This document shows, in pieces, positions 26,257-35,300 of a stretch of DNA of 64,000 nucleotides. The notes beneath the pieces are model-generated. The model made no database searches. It was not told the origin of the DNA and saw nothing but the letters and a program-made list of their open reading frames with translations. The stretch is from the NCBI GenBank assembly GCA_023150475.1, contig JAKLKU010000013.1, forward strand, positions 100,704-164,703, in the 5' to 3' direction. Made by a program: the position numbers and the translations under genes. How positions within the stretch are numbered: the stretch's first letter is position 1; each line of letters begins with the position of its first letter. Source of the stretch: Planctomycetota bacterium. Lineage in GTDB: Bacteria; Planctomycetota; UBA1135; GCA-002686595.

Positions 26257-27003
26257 ATGAAGTTCGCCACGTCGCTCGTCTTCGTCGTCGCTTCGTTCCT
26301 TCCCGCCGTCGGCTGTCGCGCCGCGTCCGACGCGAATCCCGCCGCACCGACGTTCGACGTCGCGGGCTCCGATGCGCGCGCGATCGAGCTCGCCGACCGC
26401 ACCATGTGCGCGATGGGCGGACGCAAGGCCTGGGACGAGACGCGCGTGCTCGCCTGGAACTTCTTCGGCCGGCGCAAGCACGTCTGGGACAAGTGGACCG
26501 GCGACTATCGGCTCGACGAAGGCGAGCGCGTCGTGCTGATGAACGTGAACTCCGGCAAGGGCCGCGTGTTCGAGAAGGGCGTCGAAATCACCGACGAAGC
26601 GGCGCGCGCGAAGGCGCTCGCGAGCGCGAAGTCGATCTGGATCAACGACTCGTACTGGCTCGTGATGCCGTACAAGCTGAAGGACGACGGCGTGACGCTG
26701 AAGTGGAAGGGCGACGGCGCGTTGCCCGATGGTCGAGCGGCGGACGTGCTCGAGCTCTCGTTCGTCGGCGTCGGCGACACGCCGCAGAACGTGTATCACG
26801 TGTGGATCGCGCGCGACACGCACTTGGTCGAGCAGTGGGCCTACTTCACGTCGCGCGAGGACCGCGAGCCGAAGATCACCACGGCGTGGGCGAACTGGAT
26901 GCCGCACGGCAGGATCTTGCTCTCGGGCGATCGCACCGCCGAACGCAAGCTGACCGAGATCCAAGTGCTCGACGCGCCGCCGGCGAGCCTCACCACGCCC
27001 TGA
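26257..27003 (+). CDS. Predicted lipoprotein, unknown function
   Basis: The 248-residue product has a lipobox (LPAVGC, Cys20). The mature part starts with an AMGGRKAWDETRVLAWNFFGRRKHVWDK-like stretch (residues about 51-78) and continues as a beta-rich domain (VVLMNVNSGKGRVFEKG, LKWKGDGALPDGR), suggesting a LolA-like half-barrel, though no family can be named with certainty. The ATG follows CGGAG. It ends 1 bp before the convergent AlbA_2-type gene. It probably resides in the periplasm on a lipid anchor. Confidence 0.75.
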   Translation: MKFATSLVFVVASFLPAVGCRAASDANPAAPTFDVAGSDARAIELADRTMCAMGGRKAWDETRVLAWNFFGRRKHVWDKWTGDYRLDEGERVVLMNVNSGKGRVFEKGVEITDEAARAKALASAKSIWINDSYWLVMPYKLKDDGVTLKWKGDGALPDGRAADVLELSFVGVGDTPQNVYHVWIARDTHLVEQWAYFTSREDREPKITTAWANWMPHGRILLSGDRTAERKLTEIQVLDAPPASLTTP

Positions 27004-27004
27004 A

Positions 27005-27664
27005 TCAGGGCAACGCGTACGCGCGCCGCGAGCCGGACCCGTAACCGACGATCAAGCCGCGGCGTTCGAGCGCGATGAAGGCGCGCCGCGCGCGTTGGAC
27101 GCCGACGTTGCGCGCTTTCGCGAAGCTCGCGACGTCCGCTCGCGACGCCGCGCCGTCGCCTTTCGGCGTCAACGCACCGATCCAGGCGAGGATGTTCTTC
27201 TCGAGCGGCGCGAGCCCGCCCGCGTGGCGTCGATCGAGCTCGAGCGCGCGCTTCGCCGCGCCTTCCGCGCGCCGGTTCGACGCGCCGACGCGCACGACGA
27301 TCTCGCGTTCGCCGCTCGCGTGGAGCACGGCGTGGGGCCGGCGTTTCGAGAGCTCGATCGTCGCGACGACGACGCGTTTGCCGTCGAGTTCGAGCGTCCG
27401 CGGTTCGAGCTCGAGCGGCGGATCGACGGCGTCGCGCGCCGCCGCCGCGAGCTCGCGGCGCACTTCGTCCGGCCGCGGCACGCCGCGCACGCGCCCGGCG
27501 TCGTCGACGCCGATCACCAGCACTCCGCCGCGCGTGTTCGCGAACGCCGCGAGCGTGCGCGCGAGCTTCTCCGGGTTCGAGAAGCCTTCCTTGAACTCGA
27601 GCCTGCGACCTTCGCCTTCCGCGAGCAGCTCGGCGAGTCCGTCCGAGTCGAGTCGGGCCGTCAC
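27005..27664 (-). CDS. AlbA_2/Schlafen-type ATP-binding domain protein with winged helix
   Basis: This 219-residue protein has the AlbA_2 (AAA_4) signature: EGRRLEFKEGFSN at 18-30 and TLAAFANTRGGVLVIGVDDAGRVRGV at 37-61. The last 60 residues form a probable winged helix-turn-helix (SRADVASFAKARNVGVQRARRAFIALERRGLIVG). The family includes transcription regulators and defence-linked helicase partners; here, with no helicase nearby, a regulator is more likely. The GTG start overlaps the stop of the propeller lipoprotein, an odd pairing of a cytoplasmic regulator with an envelope protein. Confidence 0.8.
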   Translation of the reverse strand: MTARLDSDGLAELLAEGEGRRLEFKEGFSNPEKLARTLAAFANTRGGVLVIGVDDAGRVRGVPRPDEVRRELAAAARDAVDPPLELEPRTLELDGKRVVVATIELSKRRPHAVLHASGEREIVVRVGASNRRAEGAAKRALELDRRHAGGLAPLEKNILAWIGALTPKGDGAASRADVASFAKARNVGVQRARRAFIALERRGLIVGYGSGSRRAYALP

Positions 27665-28695
27665 GGCGACGTTTCGAGTACCAGCAATTCGGCCGGCGCG
27701 CCGCCCGCGGCCGGCACGGCGACGAGCAATCGGCCCGTCGCTTGGACCCACAGCGCCGTGCGCGCGCCCTTGCGCGTCGGGTGGCGCGCGCTGCGCCGCC
27801 AATGTCCGTCGGAGCGCAGTTGGAACACGTCGACGAAGCCTTCGCCGCACGCGGCGTACACCCGTTGACGCGCCGCATCCTCGAACAAGTCGTCGACGTC
27901 GGTCGACATCGTCTCGCTCGCGAGCACCTTGCCGGTCGTCGCGTCGAGCGTCACGAGCGTCGAGGGATCGCGCACGCCGACGAGCAAACGCGTGTCGTCC
28001 TGTACGGCGAGCAACGGGTAGTTCCCGCGCCGTTCGCCCAGCGGCCACGAGTTCGTCAGCCGTTTCTCCGAGCGCGACAACTCGACGACCTTCTTCTCCT
28101 CCGGCAGGTTGACGAACAGTCGTTCGCCGTCCTTCGCCAGCACGAAGCCTTCGGGGTGCGACGTCAGCGCGAACGCCGAGATCACTTTCCACGCGTTGGT
28201 GTCGACGACGGCGATCGAGCCCGCGCCCCAGCCGACCATCACGCGTTGGTGGATGTCCTCGTAACGCACGCCGTCCGCGTCGCGTCCGACCACGACGCTC
28301 GCGACCGAGTCGCCGGTCTCCGCGTCGAAGACCTCGAGCGTGCCCGCCGCGCCGCACGCGACGACGACGCGGTCGACTTCCGGCAAGTAGTGGATGCCTT
28401 GCGCCTCGTCGTAGCCCGCGAGCGACAGCACGTGCTTGCGTGCGGCGAGGTCGACCACTTCGATCGAGCCTTCCTCTCGCGCCGCGATCCAGGCACGGTT
28501 GCGTTTCGAGTCGTACGCGACGTGATCGAGGCGGCCTTTGACGCGCGGGATGCGGATGCGCGCCGCCTCGACGAACGGCGATGCGTCGCGCGCGAGCGCA
28601 GGCTCTTGGCGAGACGCGGCGTGGGTCTCGCCGCGCCCGCAGGCGAGCGGGAACAGGACGAGCGGTCCGACGCCGAGCCAAAGGAGGAGTTTCAT
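27661..28695 (-). CDS. YVTN-type beta-propeller lipoprotein
   Basis: The 344-residue protein has a lipobox (LFPLAC, Cys19) and repeats of the seven-bladed YVTN/NHL-like propeller: LDHVAYDSKRNRAWIAAREEGSIEVVDLA, AQGIHYLPEVDRVVVACGAAGTLEVFDAETG, YEDIHQRVMVGWGAGSIAVVDT and so on. I chose the start MKLLLW at 28695, which gives a normal signal; the longer reading lacks one. Its function is unknown; such propellers often bind proteins or ligands. Translation is coupled to the AlbA_2-type regulator downstream. Confidence 0.82.
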   Translation of the reverse strand: MKLLLWLGVGPLVLFPLACGRGETHAASRQEPALARDASPFVEAARIRIPRVKGRLDHVAYDSKRNRAWIAAREEGSIEVVDLAARKHVLSLAGYDEAQGIHYLPEVDRVVVACGAAGTLEVFDAETGDSVASVVVGRDADGVRYEDIHQRVMVGWGAGSIAVVDTNAWKVISAFALTSHPEGFVLAKDGERLFVNLPEEKKVVELSRSEKRLTNSWPLGERRGNYPLLAVQDDTRLLVGVRDPSTLVTLDATTGKVLASETMSTDVDDLFEDAARQRVYAACGEGFVDVFQLRSDGHWRRSARHPTRKGARTALWVQATGRLLVAVPAAGGAPAELLVLETSP

Positions 28696-28796
28696 CGAGC
28701 GCCACCGATCAGAGCATGCGCGCCGTGCGAACGCGAGGGCCTCTCGCTCGCGCCGGGAGCTCGAGCGCCGGCGCGCATGGCACGTGGCCGGCATGG

Positions 28797-28856
28797 CGAT
28801 CGCCGTCGCGATCACGGTCGCGATCGCCGTCGCGATCGCCGTCGCGATCAGCGTCG
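28797..28856. repeat. Five tandem 12-bp repeats
   Basis: The unit GCGATCGCCGTC occurs at 28797, 28821 and 28833, with variants at 28809 and 28845. It lies in the 195-bp spacer between mqnE and the propeller gene. Confidence 0.88.
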
Positions 28857-28890
28857 TGAAGGGCTCGATTCCGCCGGTCTGCGGCGCTCG

Positions 28891-30060
28891 TCAGACGGCG
28901 ACCGGCGCCGGGCGGCCGACGGGCGCGCGCTCGGGATCGTCGGACCAGATGACGTTGTAGAGCGTGTCGCGCTCGACCGGGATGCGGCCCGCGTCGCGGA
29001 TCCACTGCACGAGCTCGGAGCGCTGCACCTCTTGGGGCGTCGTCGCTCCGGCCTCGTGATAGATCTTCTCCTCGACCACGGTGCCGTCGACGTCGTCGGC
29101 GCCGTACGCGAGCGCGAGCTGCGCGACCGGCACGTCCATCAGGATCCAATAGGCCTTGACGTGCGGGATGTTGTCGAGCATCAAGCGGCCCAAGGCGAGC
29201 TCGCGTAGCTCGTCGAGCGCCGTCGGCGCCGGCACGTCCGCCATCTCGGAGTTGTCGGGGTGGAACGAGAGCGGGATGTACGTCTGGAAACCACCGGTCT
29301 CGTCCTGCAGGCGGCGCAGGCGATCCAAGTGGTCGACGCGCTCTTCGATCGTCTCGATGTGGCCGTGCAGCATCGTGCAGTTCGAGCGCAGGCCCGCGCG
29401 GTGCACCTTGCGCGCGATCGCGAGCCACTCGTCGCCGCTGATCTTCAGGTGGTACGTCTCGGCTCGCACGCGCTCGCTGAAGACCTCCGCGCCGCCGCCG
29501 GGCACGGAACCGAGGCCCGCGGCCTTGAGCTCCTCGAGCACGACCTCGAGCGGCTTCTTCGCGACGCGCGCGATCTGGTCGAGCTCGACCATCGTGAACG
29601 CCTTGACGTGGATCGAAGGCCGCGCGGCCTTCACGGCGCGCAGGAGGTCGAGGTAGTACTCGTACGGGATCTTCGGCCACACGCCGGCGACCATGTGGAC
29701 CTCGGTCACCGGTTGGTCGAGCTGTGCGCGCACCTTCGCCGCGCATTCCTCGGGGCTCCAGAGGTACGCGCCCTCCTGGCCCGGCAAGCGCTGGAACGCG
29801 CAGAAGCGGCAGAGCTTGTTGCAGAGGTTCGTGTAGTTGACGTGCTGGTTGACGTTGAAGTACGCGAGGTCGCCGTGCAACCGCTCGCGCACGAAGTTCG
29901 CGAGCGCGCCGACGACGTGGATCTCCGGGTGTCGGTAGAGCCGCGCGCCGTCGTCGAGCGAGAGGCGCTCCTTCGCGATCACTTTCTCCGCGACGTCGCC
30001 GAGTCCGACCGAGCGCGCGAGCTCGACGACCCTCGCCGCGGAGTTCGCCCGAGCGATCAT
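28891..30060 (-). CDS. mqnE: Aminofutalosine synthase
   Basis: MqnE is a radical SAM enzyme that joins the MqnA product to SAM to give aminofutalosine. The 389-residue sequence has the cluster motif C80-xxx-C84-xx-C87 (YTNLCNKLCRFCAF), preceded by AYFNVNQHVNYTN, and later HMVAGVWPKIPYEYY, GGGAEVFSERVR and MLHGHIETIEERVDHL, all typical of the family. The start overlaps the mqnC stop by ATGA, so the two radical SAM steps are translationally coupled. It is cytoplasmic and oxygen-sensitive by family. Confidence 0.95.
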   Translation of the reverse strand: MIARANSAARVVELARSVGLGDVAEKVIAKERLSLDDGARLYRHPEIHVVGALANFVRERLHGDLAYFNVNQHVNYTNLCNKLCRFCAFQRLPGQEGAYLWSPEECAAKVRAQLDQPVTEVHMVAGVWPKIPYEYYLDLLRAVKAARPSIHVKAFTMVELDQIARVAKKPLEVVLEELKAAGLGSVPGGGAEVFSERVRAETYHLKISGDEWLAIARKVHRAGLRSNCTMLHGHIETIEERVDHLDRLRRLQDETGGFQTYIPLSFHPDNSEMADVPAPTALDELRELALGRLMLDNIPHVKAYWILMDVPVAQLALAYGADDVDGTVVEEKIYHEAGATTPQEVQRSELVQWIRDAGRIPVERDTLYNVIWSDDPERAPVGRPAPVAV

Positions 30061-31331
30061 GCGCGTGCCTCCGCACCGCGAGCGGACGCGCCGCGCTCGG
30101 AGCCACTGCGTTGCGTCGCGTTCGGCACGCGCGCTTCCTCCGGGTTCTTCGGACCACGCGCGAGCTCGGGCCGGCGCGGATCGACGATGCCGTACCACGA
30201 GTTGCGCTGCACCGGCGTGAACCCCGCGCGTTCGATCACGCGCTCGAGCTTCTGGATCGGCGCCAAATGGAAACAACCCGCGGCCGACACGACGTTCTCC
30301 TCGAGCATCGTGCCGCCGAAATCGTTGCAGCCGTAGCGCAGCGTGATCTGCGCCATCTCGAGGCCTTGGGTCACGTAGCTCGTCTGGATGTTGTCGAAGT
30401 TGTCGAGGAAGATCCGCGAGAGCGCCTGGACGCGCAGGTAGACGCCGGGCGTCGCCTTCTTCGGGTACTTGTGTTGCTCGGGCACGCCGTCGGGCTGCAT
30501 CGTCCAACACGCGAACGCGGTGAAGCCGCCGGTCTCGTCCTGCAGGTCGCGCAGGCGTTGCAGGTGCTCGATCCGTTCCGCCGCGGTCTCGACGTGGCCG
30601 AACAGCATCGTCGCCGACGAACGCAGGCCGGCTTCGTGCACCTTGCGATGCACGTCGAGCCAACGATCGGTCGGGGTCTTCTTCGGCGCGATGATCTTGC
30701 GCACGCGTTCGACGAGCATCTCCGCGCCTGCGCCGGGCAACGAACCCCAACCGGCGGCCGCGAGGTCGCGGATCACGTGCTCGACCGGGCGCTTGTCGAG
30801 CTTCGCCAAGTGGTCGACCTCGGACGCCGAGAGTGCGTGCGCGTTGACCTCGGGGAAACGCGCGCGCAGGTCGGCGATCAAGTCGCACCACCACGCGGTC
30901 TTCAAGTAGGGGTGGTGGCCGCCCTGCATCAGCACTTGCCGGCCGCCGAGCGCGACGAGCTCCTCGACCTTCGCGACGATCTCCTCGCGCGACAGCACGT
31001 ACGCGCCTTCGGCGTTCGGCCGGCGATAGAACGCGCAGAAGCCGCAGTCGGTGATGCAGACGTTGGTCGGGTTGATGTTGCGGTCGACGATGTAGGTGAC
31101 GATCGGCGCGGGGTGCTTGCGTCGACGCACGGCGTCGGCGAGCAGTCCGAGCGAGAGGATGTCAGCGTGCTCGTGCAGCCAGAGCGCTTCGTCGAACGAG
31201 ATGCGCGTCGCCGACAAGACCTTCTCGGAGATGCGCGCGAGTTCGTCCGCGGCCGGGCCGGAACGGACGCTCGACGCGAGCGGCACGTGCGTCGAGCCGG
31301 GGGTCACCGTGGGGGATTCGACCGAGGGCAT
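30057..31331 (-). CDS. mqnC: Cyclic dehypoxanthine futalosine synthase
   Basis: MqnC is the radical SAM enzyme that cyclises dehypoxanthine futalosine in menaquinone synthesis. The 424-residue protein has C92-xxx-C96-xx-C99 (TNVCITDCGFCAF), VLMQGGHHPYLKTAWW near 150, GAGAEMLVERVR near 225 and the C-terminal GCNDFGGTMLEENVVSAAG near 350. The last 30 residues are an unusual Arg/Ser/Ala tail. It is first in the mqnC-mqnE operon; a TATACT hexamer 9 nt before the ATG implies leaderless transcription. It faces glyS across a 147-bp divergent spacer. Confidence 0.95.
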   Translation of the reverse strand: MPSVESPTVTPGSTHVPLASSVRSGPAADELARISEKVLSATRISFDEALWLHEHADILSLGLLADAVRRRKHPAPIVTYIVDRNINPTNVCITDCGFCAFYRRPNAEGAYVLSREEIVAKVEELVALGGRQVLMQGGHHPYLKTAWWCDLIADLRARFPEVNAHALSASEVDHLAKLDKRPVEHVIRDLAAAGWGSLPGAGAEMLVERVRKIIAPKKTPTDRWLDVHRKVHEAGLRSSATMLFGHVETAAERIEHLQRLRDLQDETGGFTAFACWTMQPDGVPEQHKYPKKATPGVYLRVQALSRIFLDNFDNIQTSYVTQGLEMAQITLRYGCNDFGGTMLEENVVSAAGCFHLAPIQKLERVIERAGFTPVQRNSWYGIVDPRRPELARGPKNPEEARVPNATQRSGSERGASARGAEARA

Positions 31332-31340
31332 GGGGCGCAC

Positions 31341-31346
31341 AGTATA
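31341..31346 (-). promoter_or_regulatory. Candidate -10 element, leaderless, mqnCE
   Basis: TATACT on the minus strand ends 9 nt before the mqnC ATG. It is the closest to consensus among the start-proximal hexamers in the window. Confidence 0.5.
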
Positions 31347-31438
31347 GGTGCCGGCCTCGAGTTTTCGCGGGCCGCGGCGAGCGCGCCGGAATCGTGCTCG
31401 GCCGAGCGGAGCGCGCTGATTCGGCCGCGGGCGGCCGC

Positions 31439-31444
31439 TACACT
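31439..31444 (+). promoter_or_regulatory. Candidate -10 element for glyS
   Basis: TACACT is preceded by CCGC, as in the promoter candidate of the LPS-type kinase. It would give a leader of about 28 nt carrying the GAAGGA ribosome site. Confidence 0.4.
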
Positions 31445-31478
31445 GCGCGCTTTCCTCGCGAGCTTCCGAAGGACGCCC

Positions 31479-32849
31479 ATGCCGCCGACCGACCCGCAGT
31501 CGCCCCAGTTGATGGAGAAGATCGTCTCGTTGTGCAAGCGCCGGGGTTTCGTCTTCCCGGCCTCCGAGATCTACGGCGGGATCGGCAACACCTACGACTA
31601 CGGGCCGCTCGGCGTCGAGCTCCTGCGCAACGTCAAGAATTTCTGGTGGCAGCGCATCGTGACGCTGCGCTCGGACGTCGTCGGCATCGACTCGGCGATC
31701 ATCCAGAACCCGAAGACGTGGGAGACGTCCGGGCACGTCTCGGGCTTCAGCGACCCGATGGTCGACTGCAAAAAGTGCAAGGCGCGCTTCCGCGCCGACA
31801 AGCTCGAGGACGCGCGTTGCCCCGAGCGGCCCTCGAAGAAGCCCGGCGAATGCGGTGGCGAGCTCACGGAGCCGCGCGCGTTCAACCTGATGTTCAAGAC
31901 GAACATCGGCGCGGTCGAATCGTCGAGCTCGGTCGCCTACCTGCGCCCCGAAACCGCGCAGGGCATCTTCCTGAACTTCCTCAACGTGTTGCAGAGCTCG
32001 CGCGTCAAGCCGCCGTTCGGCATCGCGCAGATCGGCAAGTCGTTCCGCAACGAGATCACGCCGGGCAATTTCGTCTTCCGCACGCGCGAGTTCGAGCAGT
32101 GCGAGATGGAGTACTTCGTGCCGCCCGCCGAGAACCAGCGCTGGTACGAGCACTGGGTCAAGGCGCGCCACGCTTGGTACGTCGAGCTCGGCATCGATCC
32201 GGCGAAGCTGCGTCTGCGCGAACACGAGCAGAGCGAGCTCGCGCACTACTCGACCGGCACGACCGACATCGAGTACGAGTACCCGTTCGGCTGGGGCGAG
32301 CTCGAAGGCATCGCCTGCCGCACCGACTTCGACCTGAAGCGCCACTCGGAAGCGAGCGGCGTCGACCTGCGCTACTTCGATCCCGAGACGAAGGAACGCT
32401 ACTTCCCGTACGTGATCGAGCCCGCCGGCGGCATCAACCGCATCGCGCTGACGGCGATGATCGACGGCTACGCCGAAGAGGTCGTCGAAGGCGAGACGCG
32501 CGTGGTCCTGCGCCTGCACCCCGAGATCGCGCCGGTGACCGTCGGCGTGTTCCCGTTGGTCAAGAAGGAAGGCATGCCGGAGAAGGCGCTCGAGATCGAG
32601 CAGGAGCTGCGGCGAGCGCGCCTGGCGACGTACTTCGACCAGAGCGCGGCGATCGGCCGGCGCTACCGCCGTCAGGACGAGATCGGCACGCCGTTCTGCG
32701 TCACGGTCGACGGCGACACGCTGAAGGACGACGTGGTGACCGTGCGTCATCGTGACTCGATGCGCCAGGACCGCGTCAAGGTCGCGGAGCTGCGCGGCTA
32801 CTTGCTCGGCGCGATCGCCGACTGGAAGCGGCCGGCGGCGAGCGCCTGA
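31479..32849 (+). CDS. glyS: Glycyl-tRNA synthetase, dimeric class II type
   Basis: This 456-residue enzyme charges tRNA-Gly. It is of the single-chain (alpha2) type shared by Archaea, eukaryotes and many bacteria, not the GlyQ/GlyS tetramer. It has IYGGIGNTYDYGPLG at 25-39, a Cys-rich zinc insertion (DCKKCKARFRADKL with CPERPSKKPGEC), YLRPETAQGIF (motif 2 approach), FRNEITPGNFVFRTREFEQCEMEYF near 188-212, and the anticodon-binding domain at the end (ATYFDQSAAIGRRYRRQDEIGTPFCVTVD). GAAGGA precedes the ATG. Confidence 0.96.
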   Translation: MPPTDPQSPQLMEKIVSLCKRRGFVFPASEIYGGIGNTYDYGPLGVELLRNVKNFWWQRIVTLRSDVVGIDSAIIQNPKTWETSGHVSGFSDPMVDCKKCKARFRADKLEDARCPERPSKKPGECGGELTEPRAFNLMFKTNIGAVESSSSVAYLRPETAQGIFLNFLNVLQSSRVKPPFGIAQIGKSFRNEITPGNFVFRTREFEQCEMEYFVPPAENQRWYEHWVKARHAWYVELGIDPAKLRLREHEQSELAHYSTGTTDIEYEYPFGWGELEGIACRTDFDLKRHSEASGVDLRYFDPETKERYFPYVIEPAGGINRIALTAMIDGYAEEVVEGETRVVLRLHPEIAPVTVGVFPLVKKEGMPEKALEIEQELRRARLATYFDQSAAIGRRYRRQDEIGTPFCVTVDGDTLKDDVVTVRHRDSMRQDRVKVAELRGYLLGAIADWKRPAASA

Positions 32850-32945
32850 GCTCGTCTCGCCGAGCGCGGCCCGAGTTGGGCGCGCGGAGCTCGTGGCCTC
32901 GTGGAGCGTCGGGCCGGTCGCGCCGGGTGCGCGGCCGGCGCCGTG

Positions 32946-35300
32946 TCATTCGAGCGCGCCGATGATCGCGAGCGAGCGCGGCGCGACGCCGGTCGACACG
33001 GTCGTGCCGATGGTCAGGTGGCCGTTCGCTTGGTGCACGCCGAAGATCGTGATCGTGTCGTCGTCCTCGTTGACGGCGTACAGGAAACGACCGGAGGGAT
33101 CGCCGAGCAGTGCGATCGGGCCGAGGCCGCCGAGCACCGACCCGAGCGGCTCGAGGTCGCCGGTCTGCGCATCGATGCGATAGCCGCCGATGTCGCCGAC
33201 GCCGGCGAACGAACGGTTCGCGGTGTACGCGAAGCGCCCGCGGGCGTCGATCGCGATCGAGACGGGCAGCGCTCCGGTCACCTGCGCCTCGGGCTCGGAG
33301 AGTTCGCCGTTGTAGGGACTGATCGTGAAGCGCACCGCGGTCGCGCCTTGTTCGAGCACCGCGTACAAGTGCCTGCCGTCCGGATGGCACACGAGCGAGC
33401 GCGGACGGCCCGGAACGATCAACTCCACGTCACCCGGCGTGAGCGCGCCGGTGTGCGGGTCGATGCGCAGGAACGAGATCGTGTCGGCGGCGTAGTTCGC
33501 GACGTAGAGGAAGCGTCCGGTCGAGTCGACGGCGAGTGCGGCCGGGCCCGCGTCGGTGGTCGTCGAACCGAGCGCCGTGACCGTGCCGGTCGCCGGGTCG
33601 ATCGAGAACGCGTCGATGCGATCGTCGCCGCCGAGCAACGCGTAGAGGAACCTTCCCGAAGCGTCGATCACGCCCGACGTCGGCGCGCCGGAGAGCGGCA
33701 ACCGCGCGCCTTGCGCGTGGATGTTGCCCGTCACGGGATCGACGGCGAACGGATGCACGTCGTTGGTGCCTGCGTTCAGCGTGTAGACGAATCGCCCGTT
33801 CGGCGCGCTCAACGCGACGCGCGGCGAGCCTTGGTCGATCACGCTCGGCGTGATCGAGGTGAGCACTCCGGTCACCGGGTCCGCGGCGTACGCGGAGACG
33901 TCCTGCGAGCCCGAGTTCGCGACGTACGCGAAACGCGGGCGCGGCGCGGCCGCCGTTTCGCCCGGGACCAGCGCCAGCAGTTGCGGCAGGTCGCGCGTGA
34001 CGTACTCGCTCGCCAACGTCAGCGCTCCCGTTGTCGGGTCCGCGTCGAAGCGCCACGTGCGGTTGCCGTCGATGTCGAGGGCGTAGAGCCGCTCGCCGCC
34101 GGCGTCGAAGCCAAGCGCGATCGGCCGCTCGCCGAACGCCGGCGTCGTGCCGACTTCCTCGAGCGAACCGTCCAACGGGTCGATCGAGAAGCTGCGGATG
34201 CGGTCGTTGCCGGACTCGCAGACGTGCAGGAACCGTCCCGTCGGATCGATCGCGACGTCGGACGGGAAGATCCCGGTCGCCAAGGCTCCTTCCGGCACCA
34301 ACGAACCGTCGGCGGCGAGCGCGAAGATCGACACGTTGTGACCGCGGAGGTTCGACGTGTAGAGGAAGCGCCCGAGCGGATCGACTTCGAGATCGACCGG
34401 AGTCTGCCCGCTGGCGTGCGACGCACCGAGCGCGCTCGGCGCGTGCGTCAGCGGATCGATCGACAGCGCTTGCACGCGCGATTGCCCGGTCTCGGCGACA
34501 TAGAGCGCGAGTCCGTGCGGGTGCAGGCGCAACGCCTGCGGCCCGCCGTCGAGCACGACGGGCGCGGCGCTCGCCGCGAGCGCACCGGTCGTGGCGTCGA
34601 TCGCGAACGTCTCGACCGACGCAGCGACGCGACAGAGCACGTACGCGTGGCAGCCGCCGTCGTCGAACACGACGCTCGCCGGCGCCGCGCCGGTCGCGAA
34701 ATCGCCGCCGTGCGCGAGCTCGCCGGTCGAAGAGTCGAGGCGATAGAGCCCGATCGAGTTCGAGCCCTCGTTCGCGACGTAGACGAATTCGCCACTCGGA
34801 TGCGCGGCGATGGCCCGCAGGTCGAGCTCGCCCGCGACTTGCGCCTTGAAGCCGCGCGGCCGCCAATCGCCGCTCGCCGGGTCGAGCGTGTGCACCGACA
34901 GCGTGCGGTCGACGGCGTGGCCGACGATCGCGAACCGCGTCGGCAGGGCGACGCCGAGGTTCAGCGTCGTGCTGGTGGTGCCGACGGAGTTCTTCGCGAA
35001 GACGGTGTAGGCCCCGAGCTCGGTCGCGGTGGTCGGCGCGCCCGTGATCACCCCGGTCTGCCCGTCGAGCGCGAGCCCCGCGGGGAGCGCGGGTTCCGCC
35101 CAGAACTCCTTCACCTTGCCCGAGACGGTCGGGTGGTTCGCCGCGATCTTGACGCCGCGGACGTAGACGGCGGCCGGCACGGAATACGACAGTCCGGACG
35201 GCGGCTTGGCGCCGTCGCCAGAGCCGCCCGAGGATCCGCAGGCGGCCAGCGCGGCGGTGAGGCACGCGCCGAATGCGATTTGGAGCTTCGAGGAACGCAT
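32946..35300 (-). CDS. Lactonase-type YVTN propeller lipoprotein with Ig-like domain
   Basis: The 784-residue protein has a lipoprotein signal (AALAAC, Cys21), a short Gly/Ser linker, a putative Ig (He_PIG) domain at about residues 60-120 (LPAGLALDGQTGVITGAPTTATELGAYTVFAKNS), and then about fourteen propeller repeats of the lactonase/3-carboxymuconate-cyclase type (HPSGEFVYVANEGSNSIGLYRLDSSTGEL and similar), enough for two seven-bladed propellers. I chose the ATG at 35300; a GTG seven codons earlier is possible. It is probably surface-anchored; enzymatic lactonase activity is not implied by these repeats alone. Confidence 0.82.
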   Translation of the reverse strand: MRSSKLQIAFGACLTAALAACGSSGGSGDGAKPPSGLSYSVPAAVYVRGVKIAANHPTVSGKVKEFWAEPALPAGLALDGQTGVITGAPTTATELGAYTVFAKNSVGTTSTTLNLGVALPTRFAIVGHAVDRTLSVHTLDPASGDWRPRGFKAQVAGELDLRAIAAHPSGEFVYVANEGSNSIGLYRLDSSTGELAHGGDFATGAAPASVVFDDGGCHAYVLCRVAASVETFAIDATTGALAASAAPVVLDGGPQALRLHPHGLALYVAETGQSRVQALSIDPLTHAPSALGASHASGQTPVDLEVDPLGRFLYTSNLRGHNVSIFALAADGSLVPEGALATGIFPSDVAIDPTGRFLHVCESGNDRIRSFSIDPLDGSLEEVGTTPAFGERPIALGFDAGGERLYALDIDGNRTWRFDADPTTGALTLASEYVTRDLPQLLALVPGETAAAPRPRFAYVANSGSQDVSAYAADPVTGVLTSITPSVIDQGSPRVALSAPNGRFVYTLNAGTNDVHPFAVDPVTGNIHAQGARLPLSGAPTSGVIDASGRFLYALLGGDDRIDAFSIDPATGTVTALGSTTTDAGPAALAVDSTGRFLYVANYAADTISFLRIDPHTGALTPGDVELIVPGRPRSLVCHPDGRHLYAVLEQGATAVRFTISPYNGELSEPEAQVTGALPVSIAIDARGRFAYTANRSFAGVGDIGGYRIDAQTGDLEPLGSVLGGLGPIALLGDPSGRFLYAVNEDDDTITIFGVHQANGHLTIGTTVSTGVAPRSLAIIGALE

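Noticed and set aside
27005..27664. Defence island centred on the AlbA_2-type gene
   Set aside because: No nuclease, helicase, integrase or other defence gene is adjacent, and its neighbours are a lipoprotein and a propeller protein.
28797..28856. Iteron-like array, possible origin
   Set aside because: No DnaA boxes, AT-rich unwinding stretch or replication gene nearby; it is a plain 12-bp tandem repeat.
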